DNA from: Fibrobacter sp.
Lineage (GTDB): Bacteria; Fibrobacterota; Chitinivibrionia; Chitinivibrionales; Chitinispirillaceae
DNA: 36,253 bases
Direction of reading: 5' to 3'
Assembly: GCA_012513915.1 (NCBI GenBank)
Contig: JAAZBG010000165.1
Location: 1 to 36,253, forward strand
The notes under the pieces are model-generated. The model searched no databases. It was not told the origin of the DNA and saw only the letters and a list, made by a program, of their open reading frames with translations. Below are positions 28,354 to 36,253 of the stretch, piece after piece. The first letter of the stretch is position 1. Each line of letters opens with the position of its first letter. The position numbers and the translations under genes are program-made.

Positions 28354-30072
28354 TTGAACATACTCTCCGATTCCTGGTTACCTGTAATCAGGGATAAAAA
28401 CAAAACTAAATCAAACGAAGATACAATAAGTATTTACAATCTGCTATCAGATTATGAAGTAAACCCTGTTGTTGATATCGTGGCACCGCGACCAGATTTA
28501 CGAAATGCCATTTACCAACTATTTATTGGTATTGTACAGGTAGTAATGACGCCTCAAAGTCCTATCGAATGGGCAAAACAATTTGATAGCCCACCTAACG
28601 AAGAAAAGTTTAAAGAATTGCTTGATACAATTAAGCTGTTTTTTGAAATTGACAATTCAGTAGCCGCATTTATGCAGGATCTTGAACTGAAAGAAGGAGA
28701 AGAGAAACCAATTGCATCAATTTTTATTGAATCTCCCGGTGCAAAAACAATTAAAGATAATCTTGATCATTTTGTGAAACGGGATACTATTACAACACTT
28801 GATCCATATTGGGCTGCTATAGCACTCTACACATTGCAAACTTTTGCTCCATCAGGAGGTGTTGGCCATCGTGTTGGAGTAAGAGGCGGCGGTCCTTTAA
28901 CAACAATGGTAATACCACTCGACAAACCAGAACATAAGGTGACCTTGTGGGAAAAACTGTGGACAAATATTCTTACAAAAAGCGAGATTGAAAGTACATG
29001 TAAAGCTGCTGATTTTGATAAAACAGAACTGCAATCAATATTTCCATGGTTGAAACCTTCAAAAATATCAGAAGGTAAAGGAACCGAATTGTATCCTCAG
29101 GAATGCAACCCGCTTCATGTTTATTTTGCAATGCCACGCAGAATTCGACTTGTATTTAGTGATAAAATGGGTGTTTGTTCTCTTACAGGTAAAGAGTGTC
29201 AAAAAGAAGTAACCGGATTTATTACTAAAAATTACGGTAACAATTATAGTGGGCCCTGGATTCACCCTCTTAATCCATACAGAATTGATATGAAGAATAC
29301 CGATGAACCACCACTTTCAATTAAAGGGCAACCCGGTGGAGTACATTACAGGCACTGGCTTGGCTTGACTGTTGGTTATGCAGATCTTATTCCCGCATCT
29401 GTTTTGCACTATATTGAACAAGATCTAACAAAAAGAGTTGTATTACGAAAAAAAGATATTGTACTATGGGCTGCCGGGTATGATATGGATAACATGAAAG
29501 CCCGCTCCTGGCATGAATCAACCATGCCTTACTATGTTTTTGATGAGAATGCAGATTTGAGTAATATAAACGCTTTTAAAAACGATGTTAGAACTCTTAT
29601 CGAAACCTCTGGTGAAATTATCTACAGTCTCAGATCTGCAGTACGTAAAGCCTGGTTCAAGGATCCCTCATCCCCGACGGCAAAAAAAGCAGATTTTTCC
29701 TTCCTTGAAAACGCCTTTACACAAAATACAGAACAGAAGTTTTATTCTGTATTAAACACTTTGTATAGCAATATAACAAGTCAAACATTAAAGGATATTC
29801 GGGCGGCAGCAGGAAAAGAATGGCATCAATGTTTACAACGAGAGTGTCTTAAACTTTTTGAACAATGGTGTTTTACCTCACAGGACGGCCAAAAAGACTT
29901 AAAAAAAATATTCCAAATTCGTAAAGAGCTTATTAATTGGATATTATTTGGAAAAGAGATTAAACTTTTAAAACTTTGGTATGATGATACAGTTGACAAA
30001 GAAATTAAAGATAAAAATAAAAGTAAAAAGAAAAAACAATCTTCAAAAGGAGGCCCTGACAATGACCGATAA
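28354..30072 (+). CDS. cse1: Cascade large subunit Cas8e/Cse1 (572 aa)
   Basis: The large subunit of type I-E Cascade, which recognises the PAM and recruits Cas3. Translation starts at TTG, supported by AGGAGG and by the conserved opening (MNILSDSWLPV) of the Cse1 family. Typical Cse1 segments follow: an early PRPDLRNAIYQLFIG helix, TFAPSGGVGHRVGVRGGGP, and HPLNPYR with a GQPGGVHYRHWLGL stretch. The C-terminus is a four-helix region ending in a Lys-rich tail whose codons contain the ribosome site of the next gene. It overlaps cse2 by 11 bases. It is upstream of cse2-cas7e-cas5e-cas6e in the standard I-E order, but separated from cas3 by the membrane protein gene. Confidence 0.95.
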   Translation: MNILSDSWLPVIRDKNKTKSNEDTISIYNLLSDYEVNPVVDIVAPRPDLRNAIYQLFIGIVQVVMTPQSPIEWAKQFDSPPNEEKFKELLDTIKLFFEIDNSVAAFMQDLELKEGEEKPIASIFIESPGAKTIKDNLDHFVKRDTITTLDPYWAAIALYTLQTFAPSGGVGHRVGVRGGGPLTTMVIPLDKPEHKVTLWEKLWTNILTKSEIESTCKAADFDKTELQSIFPWLKPSKISEGKGTELYPQECNPLHVYFAMPRRIRLVFSDKMGVCSLTGKECQKEVTGFITKNYGNNYSGPWIHPLNPYRIDMKNTDEPPLSIKGQPGGVHYRHWLGLTVGYADLIPASVLHYIEQDLTKRVVLRKKDIVLWAAGYDMDNMKARSWHESTMPYYVFDENADLSNINAFKNDVRTLIETSGEIIYSLRSAVRKAWFKDPSSPTAKKADFSFLENAFTQNTEQKFYSVLNTLYSNITSQTLKDIRAAAGKEWHQCLQRECLKLFEQWCFTSQDGQKDLKKIFQIRKELINWILFGKEIKLLKLWYDDTVDKEIKDKNKSKKKKQSSKGGPDNDR

Positions 30073-30628
30073 TGAGATTGGTTATGCTGTGCTTAACTGG
30101 TGGAAGGATTTAACTGGTAGGCAGAATGATAGTGATGGTGTCCTGAAAAAAACAAATTCCGGAAGAACTGCGGAACGTGCAGAACTTAAACGTTGTAAGT
30201 CTCCAGAACATATTATTGGATTAAAAGGATATCACAGGCTTCGTTCTTATATTGCTGATGATTCAATTAATCCGGAAGCCCTTGCTGTTATTGCTGGTGT
30301 ATGCTCGCATATCCGGGAACATGATTCACTTAATGAATTCCCACTATTACTTGCTAAAGCAGTACAGGGCAAAATAACACCACCACTTTCTGAAGGCAGA
30401 TTTAAGAAATTGGTTACGAGTCGTACATCAACAGAATTTTATACAGGTTTGAGACGGGCTTTACAACTTATAAATAATACAGGGAATATTTTGTCACTTA
30501 CTAAAGGCATATTGCTTTGGTATCGTGCAAAAAGTAATCCTGTTATAAATGTTCAGGATTCGATGTTATTTCAGTGGTCAAAAGACTATTATGATCAATT
30601 GTTGAAAAATGAGAATAAAAATAACTAA
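30062..30628 (+). CDS. cse2: Cascade small subunit Cse2 (188 aa)
   Basis: The small subunit of type I-E Cascade, present as a dimer along the crRNA backbone and stabilising the R-loop. The start is ATG 30062 because AGGAGG lies eight bases upstream; a longer frame back to 29981 runs inside cas8e and is not used. The family features are the opening YAVLNWWKDL, GRTAERAELKRCKSPEHI with its conserved basic residues, and the ending region SMLFQWSKDYYDQ. It overlaps the end of cas8e by 11 bases, which indicates translational coupling. Confidence 0.93.
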   Translation: MTDNEIGYAVLNWWKDLTGRQNDSDGVLKKTNSGRTAERAELKRCKSPEHIIGLKGYHRLRSYIADDSINPEALAVIAGVCSHIREHDSLNEFPLLLAKAVQGKITPPLSEGRFKKLVTSRTSTEFYTGLRRALQLINNTGNILSLTKGILLWYRAKSNPVINVQDSMLFQWSKDYYDQLLKNENKNN

Positions 30629-30661
30629 TAAGTAATCACGCAACCCCACAAGGAGTTTACA

Positions 30662-31696
30662 ATGTCAGAATTTATTCAGATTCATGTATTAACAGCATAC
30701 CCACCATCAAATGCTAACCGTGATGATATGGGAAGACCAAAAACCGCTGTTATTGGAGGTGTTTCACGTTTAAGAATTTCATCACAATGCCTGAAGCGGA
30801 CATGGCGTGTATCAGATGTTTTTACAACTGCACTTGCAGGTAATATAGGTACCCGAACCAAATTGCTTGGAAATGAAGTATTTAAAAAGCTTGTTGATAA
30901 AAAGATTTCTGAGAAGCTCGCTAAAGAATGGGCACAGGCAATCGCAGGTGTCTTTGGGAAACTAAAAAGTGATAGTCTGGAAATCGAGCAGTTAGTACAT
31001 GTTAGTCCACAGGAGATTACTGCAATTGATGAATTAATTGAAAAAATAGCATCAGAAAAACGGGCTCCGGAAGCAAACGAGCTCAATCTTCTTCGGAAAG
31101 ATATTCAAGCTGCAGATATTGCTATGTTTGGAAGAATGCTTGCATCATCACCGTCGAATAATATGGATGCAGCAATACAGGTATCACATGCATTCAGTGT
31201 TGCACGTTATCTTGAGGAAGATGACTATTTCACTGCCGTGGATGATCTTAACAAAAGTGAGGATGATCAGGGTTCTGCTCATATCGGTGAAGCTGGTTTT
31301 GGTTCTGGTATTTACTATTTGTATATTTGTATTAATAAAAGTTTACTTATTGAAAACTTACAAAATAATACCGACCTTGCAAATAAATCAATTAAAGCAT
31401 TAACTGAAGCCGCTTTGACATTAGCACCATCCGGTAAACAAAACAGCTTTGCATCTCGTGTTCGGGCAAGCTATGCAATTGCAGAAAAAGGTACATTACA
31501 ACCCCGCTCACTCGCAGCAGCGTTTTTTAAACCTGTTACAGATGAAGATCATATAAATGTTGCTATTAATTCATTAGTTCAACAACGAAATAATATGGAT
31601 ATGTCTTATGGAAAATGTTATTCGGCGGATTATGTATTTAATCCACACAATGGAAAAGGAACATTGAACGAATTACTTGGCTTTGTTGCTAATTAA
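30662..31696 (+). CDS. cas7e: Cascade backbone subunit Cas7e (344 aa)
   Basis: The Cas7 family (Cse4/CasC) RRM-fold protein that forms the six-subunit backbone along the crRNA. It has the highly conserved opening FIQIHVLTAYPPSNANRDDMGRPK and the LRISSQCLKRTWR segment, then ADIAMFGRML, LAPSGKQNSF and the late RNNMDMSYG region. The length matches the family. AAGGAG precedes the ATG. It lies 33 bases after cse2 and 18 bases before cas5e, within the same operon. Confidence 0.95.
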   Translation: MSEFIQIHVLTAYPPSNANRDDMGRPKTAVIGGVSRLRISSQCLKRTWRVSDVFTTALAGNIGTRTKLLGNEVFKKLVDKKISEKLAKEWAQAIAGVFGKLKSDSLEIEQLVHVSPQEITAIDELIEKIASEKRAPEANELNLLRKDIQAADIAMFGRMLASSPSNNMDAAIQVSHAFSVARYLEEDDYFTAVDDLNKSEDDQGSAHIGEAGFGSGIYYLYICINKSLLIENLQNNTDLANKSIKALTEAALTLAPSGKQNSFASRVRASYAIAEKGTLQPRSLAAAFFKPVTDEDHINVAINSLVQQRNNMDMSYGKCYSADYVFNPHNGKGTLNELLGFVAN

Positions 31697-31714
31697 TATA
31701 ACAGGAGTTTACTT

Positions 31715-32479
31715 ATGAATGAATTCTTGTTGTTTACAATGTATAGTCCGATGTCCTCCTGGGGTGAGATAGCTGTTGGTGAAATCAGATCCTCAAAAAC
31801 GCACCCCGGTCGTTCTGCTGTATTGGGTATTGTTGCAGCGGCACTTGGAATTAGAAGAACTGATTCTGTAAAGCTGAATAATTTACATAAATGCTTCAGT
31901 TTAGGTGTTAAAGTCATTTCGTCCGGTAGTCTTATAAATGATTTTCATACTGTACAAGCAGCCAGAACGCAAAAAAGTACACCATATCGAAAAAGATTTG
32001 ATGAACTTAATGCAGGGGCAGATATGATCGGAACTATTGTGTCAACTCGTGAATATCGATCAGATGCAATGTATATTGTTGCTCTATGGAAGAATACTGT
32101 TACCGCTGAGTATACGTTACATGAAATACAGGATGCTTTAAATGAACCAGTTTTTACACCATATCTTGGTAGGAAATCATGTCCACCAGCATGTAAATTC
32201 GTGCCACAAGTAATAGCAGCTGAAACATTGAAGGAGGCTTTTAATCAGTATGGTGTAAAGCCGTTATGGTTTGGAAATAATAATTCAAACAATGATGGCA
32301 AATATGAAAGAAAAGTATTTGAAACTGATGCTGAGTTGTATTATTGTGACGAGTGTGAGAATTCAGGATTTGACAGAATGCTTGTTACTGAACGTTATGA
32401 TAAAGTTTTGGATGCTACCAGAAGACAATTTAGTTCAAGGCAGGAAACAATGACTCTGATTAGAAAAGGAGGTGTATAA
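31715..32479 (+). CDS. cas5e: Cascade subunit Cas5e (254 aa)
   Basis: Cas5e (CasD) binds the 5' handle of the crRNA at the foot of Cascade. The opening (FLLFTMYSPMSSWGEIAVGE) corresponds to the family's conserved L-x-G-P-M-Q-S-W-G-type segment, followed by RSSKTHPGRSAVLGIVAAALG, a DFHTVQA loop and YLGRKSCPPACKF near residue 150, a signature of the I-E subfamily. AGGAG precedes the ATG. It is two bases upstream of the cas6e start. Confidence 0.94.
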   Translation: MNEFLLFTMYSPMSSWGEIAVGEIRSSKTHPGRSAVLGIVAAALGIRRTDSVKLNNLHKCFSLGVKVISSGSLINDFHTVQAARTQKSTPYRKRFDELNAGADMIGTIVSTREYRSDAMYIVALWKNTVTAEYTLHEIQDALNEPVFTPYLGRKSCPPACKFVPQVIAAETLKEAFNQYGVKPLWFGNNNSNNDGKYERKVFETDAELYYCDECENSGFDRMLVTERYDKVLDATRRQFSSRQETMTLIRKGGV

Positions 32480-32481
32480 CA

Positions 32482-33162
32482 ATGTACATGAGCCGTGTTC
32501 GAATCAAACTTTGTGAAAACTCATTGCAATATCTTGATGGATTAGCAAAAAAGGATGTGTATGCAGTGCATCAATTACTATGGAATCTTTTTCCATCAGA
32601 TCCTGATGCAAAACGCGATTTTCTTTTTCGGGCAGAACAGAAGGATGGTTGGCCTACATATTATGTTTTATCTAAGCGGTCGCCTGTACAAGTCTCTGAA
32701 TTATTTTCTGTAGAAACGAAACCATTTGCACCGAATATAACAAATGGGCAACAATTCGCTTTTGATTTGAGGGTTAATCCTGTTGTTGCAAAACGGGCTG
32801 ACGGTAAGAAAAATTGTGTTCATCATGATGTTTGGATGGATGCAAAGCATAAGGCTAAGCTGGCTAATTATTCTGAAGCCGATACAGATAGATTAATAAC
32901 CGAAAGTGTTATAAAGTGGATTGTTGATAGATCTGAGCAAAATGGCTTTAAAATTGATATACAACAGTTGTTTATTGGTGCATACCAGCAACACCGCGCA
33001 ATTAAAAAGAACAATTCAGCTCTTCGCTATAGCACTGTTGACTACAAGGGTGTTTTAACTGTTGTTGACAGTGTAAAATTGAAAGATGCACTGGGTTCTG
33101 GGATTGGTAGAGCCAAAGCCTTCGGCTGCGGCCTCCTTCTCATAAAACCATATTCGACATAA
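32482..33162 (+). CDS. cas6e: crRNA-processing endoribonuclease Cas6e (226 aa)
   Basis: Cas6e (CasE) cleaves the array transcript at the base of each repeat hairpin and stays bound to it. It has the conserved AVHQLLWNLF segment, whose His is the expected catalytic residue, and the C-terminal glycine-rich loop GSGIGRAKAFGCGLLLI of ferredoxin-fold Cas6 proteins. AGGAGGT precedes the ATG. The gene ends only 13 bases before an unrelated DUF1016 nuclease gene, where cas1 would normally follow. The array repeat has the 7-bp stem expected for this enzyme. Confidence 0.95.
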   Translation: MYMSRVRIKLCENSLQYLDGLAKKDVYAVHQLLWNLFPSDPDAKRDFLFRAEQKDGWPTYYVLSKRSPVQVSELFSVETKPFAPNITNGQQFAFDLRVNPVVAKRADGKKNCVHHDVWMDAKHKAKLANYSEADTDRLITESVIKWIVDRSEQNGFKIDIQQLFIGAYQQHRAIKKNNSALRYSTVDYKGVLTVVDSVKLKDALGSGIGRAKAFGCGLLLIKPYST

Positions 33163-33175
33163 ATGGAAAAAACGT

Positions 33176-34339
33176 ATGAACACCTTTGAATCATTGTCAT
33201 CATCAATAAATGCATTACACGTCAAGATGCAATATAGCGCGGTTCAGTCTGTCAATCGTATGTTGTCAATGCGAAACTGGCTTATCGGGAAATACATTGT
33301 TGAATATGAACAAAATGGTGAGGATCGGGCGAAGTATGGCGATAGCTTACTGGATCGACTTTCCGAATCACTTCGCAACGGCGGAACAAAAGGTATGGCT
33401 GTTGTAGCACTTCGTTCCTATCGGTTGTTCTATTGTGTGTACCCGCAGCTTTCTGTAATCTTTGATCTCAATCACAAAGGTCCGGAACTAAAGGAAGTGC
33501 AAATTCAACAGACGCCGTCTGTTGAATTACAATTCCTTGATAAACAATGTGTTAACGCACATATGCCACTTCCCGAAATGTTAATTAAACACTTCTCGTT
33601 TTCGCACTTTGTGGAATTATTAAGGATTTCAGATCCACTCAAACGATCTTTTTATGAGATTGAAGGAATCAGGGGGTGCTGGAGTGTTGCACAGCTCAAA
33701 CGTCAGATTGAAAGCCTGCTTTATGAACGTACAGCACTTTCCGGAAATAAAGCCGGAGTCGTTGATGCTGTTCATAATCAGCATCAAAAAATGACTATTG
33801 AGCAGATAATCCGCGATCCCTACATACTTGAGTTTACCGGATTCCCTGAAAAGTATGAGTTCAGTGAAAATGAGCTTGAAAGCCGCCTTCTTGACAATAT
33901 TCAATCATTCCTTCTTGAACTTGGTAACGGTTTCTGTTTTGAATCACGTCAAAAACGAATCACCCTTGACAATGAGCATGACCGGATTGATCTGGTTTTT
34001 TATCACAGAATTCTGAGATGTCACATTCTTATTGATCTAAAGGTTCGGAAATTCAAATCTGGTGATGCAGGGCAGATGAATTTTTATCTTAACTATTACA
34101 AAAAAAATGTAATGCAGGATGGTGATAATCCTCCTGTAGGTCTGATTCTTTGTACTGCACGTGATGAAACCCGTGTTGAATATGCAACAAGTGGGCTTGA
34201 CAATAGTCTATTCGTATCAAAATATTTGACACAATTGCCATCGGAGAATGCAATCCGTGAATTTCTTGTAAGTGACAGGGAACGTGTTGTGACAAAGCTT
34301 CAGGAGGAGCTGGCCCCATATTATATGATGGATGATTAG
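33176..34339 (+). CDS. DUF1016/YhcG-type PD-(D/E)XK nuclease (387 aa), copy B, between cas6e and cas1e
   Basis: The N-terminal DUF1016 helices are recognisable (SVNRMLSMRNWLIGKYIVEY, YGDSLLDRLSESL), followed by YRLFYCVYPQLS and PEMLIKHFSFSHFVELLRI. The C-terminal nuclease fold has HDRIDLVFYHRILRCHILIDLK, with Asp272 and the D287-L-K289 motif as the likely metal site, then GQMNFYLNYY and PVGLILCTAR. It is only distantly related to copy A, so this is not a recent duplication. It is tightly packed, 13 bases after cas6e and 37 before cas1e, so it must share the cas transcript. DUF1016 is not a core type I-E protein. A role in spacer acquisition, interference or independent defence is open. Confidence 0.85.
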   Translation: MNTFESLSSSINALHVKMQYSAVQSVNRMLSMRNWLIGKYIVEYEQNGEDRAKYGDSLLDRLSESLRNGGTKGMAVVALRSYRLFYCVYPQLSVIFDLNHKGPELKEVQIQQTPSVELQFLDKQCVNAHMPLPEMLIKHFSFSHFVELLRISDPLKRSFYEIEGIRGCWSVAQLKRQIESLLYERTALSGNKAGVVDAVHNQHQKMTIEQIIRDPYILEFTGFPEKYEFSENELESRLLDNIQSFLLELGNGFCFESRQKRITLDNEHDRIDLVFYHRILRCHILIDLKVRKFKSGDAGQMNFYLNYYKKNVMQDGDNPPVGLILCTARDETRVEYATSGLDNSLFVSKYLTQLPSENAIREFLVSDRERVVTKLQEELAPYYMMDD

Positions 34340-34376
34340 GTAATTGCTTTAAAACACAAACAACAGGAAAATAACT

Positions 34377-35568
<1,192 letters not shown>

Positions 35569-35680
35569 CTTTTTATAGAGTGGTCTTTGACATATTTTGT
35601 ATATATAAGAACTTAAGAAATAACTGGTAACTTTTTTTAACATTTTTAAATCATTGGAAATGTTAAAGATATAACTTAGT
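35569..35680 (+). promoter_or_regulatory. CRISPR leader
   Basis: The 112 bases between cas2e and the first repeat are strongly A/T-rich and hold no gene. TTGACA at 35587-35592 could be a -35 for the array transcript, but no well-spaced -10 follows. A possible IHF-like AATCATTGGAAATG at 35649-35662 does not meet the full consensus. The position next to cas2e and repeat 1 defines it as the leader. Confidence 0.75.
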
Positions 35681-36253
35681 ATGTTCCCTGTACGCACAGG
35701 GATGAACCGCCAATTATGACAGGATACGGATTCGGAGCAAAATGTTCCCTGTACGCACAGGGATGAACCGTTGACGAAGCGAAAGCAGCAGCAGAACGGC
35801 GCATGTTCCCTGTACGCACAGGGATGAACCGTTGTCCTATCGGTAGTAGAAGAAGGGTTTAGCATGTTCCCTGTACGCACAGGGATGAACCGCCTGCCTT
35901 CACGCGTATCCAATAAATCACATCATGTTCCCTGTACGCACAGGGATGAACCGCATTACTGACCCGATTAGAGATACTTTCAAGGATGTTCCCTGTACGC
36001 ACAGGGATGAACCGCTGCACCAGCACGCGGGCCGTCGATTCTAAATATGTTCCCTGTACGCACAGGGATGAACCGTTTGGGAAATATTTAATGACTAATT
36101 CAGGGTTATGTTCCCTGTACGCACAGGGATGAACCGGCAGGCCATTAAGTACAGCGTTACAAACTGGAATGTTCCCTGTACGCACAGGGATGAACCGTAA
36201 ATGTTTCTGTTAATAAACGTTGAATTAGAATGTTCCCTGTACGCACAGGGATG
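35681..36253 (+). CRISPR. Type I-E CRISPR array, ten 29-bp repeats and nine 32-bp spacers (cut by window end)
   Basis: Repeats start at 35681, 35742, 35803, 35864, 35925, 35986, 36047, 36108, 36169 and 36230, an exact 61-base period. The repeat begins ATGTTCCCTGTACGCACAGG and ends GATGAACCG. All nine complete copies appear identical; the tenth is cut after 24 bases. TCCCTGT and ACAGGGA form a 7-bp stem with an ACGC loop. Cleavage after the stem would leave the 8-base handle ATGAACCG, close to the known I-E handle ATAAACCG. This orientation, with the leader on the left, puts newest spacers at the left. The array continues past the window. Confidence 0.98.

Noticed and set aside
29981..30061. 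Longer N-terminus for Cse2
   Set aside because: The extra residues are Lys-rich shadow of cas8e, and AGGAGG clearly points to ATG 30062.
30682..31086. A 134-residue antisense frame within cas7e
   Set aside because: It is a shadow of the conserved cas7e reading frame, with no start signal.

Overview
The window looks like a chromosomal segment of a moderately A/T-rich, Gram-negative-type bacterium. Signs of two membranes are a lipoprotein signal, a membrane-spanning AraC regulator with a periplasmic sensor, exported proteins and a possible contractile-injection effector. I cannot name the species. The cellulase and its possible C-terminal sorting-like tail would suit a cellulolytic Fibrobacterota- or Bacteroidota-like lineage, but this is only a guess. 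No tRNA or rRNA gene was seen.

Left part (1-4905). The 3' end of a possible injection-system (VgrG-like or spike-associated) gene is followed by a LysM plus metal-dependent amidohydrolase protein and an overlapping exported or dual-start protein. This could be a tip-effector-immunity trio. A decayed lipoprotein-like gene follows, and its last stop codon overlaps the next start.

Signalling part (4905-15580). Two tandem giant paralogues (1739 and 1746 aa) each carry a Ser/Thr-kinase-like domain, an AAA ATPase, a long helical repeat region, a GAF domain, a coiled coil and a GGDEF diguanylate cyclase with an intact active site and inhibitory site.

Carbohydrate part (15730-19587). An exported GH5 cellulase-like enzyme is divergent from a membrane-anchored AraC-type regulator, with TTAAACC-type repeats between them. 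An UPF0173 metallo-hydrolase gene with a clear promoter follows.

Defence part (19588-36253). It begins with a WYL regulator between two MITE-like nested palindromes, then a DUF1016/YhcG-type nuclease and an orphan addiction-module antitoxin-like fragment. A complete type I-E CRISPR-Cas locus follows: cas3, cas8e, cse2, cas7e, cas5e, cas6e, cas1e, cas2e, an A/T-rich leader, and an array of ten 29-bp repeats (the last cut by the window end) with nine 32-bp spacers.

Two things set this I-E locus apart. An unrecognised 895-aa three-helix membrane protein sits between cas3 and cas8e, and a second DUF1016-type PD-(D/E)XK nuclease sits between cas6e and cas1e. These embedded genes are the best candidates for an undescribed function: a membrane-linked or nuclease-assisted I-E variant, or an independent defence module nested in the cas operon.
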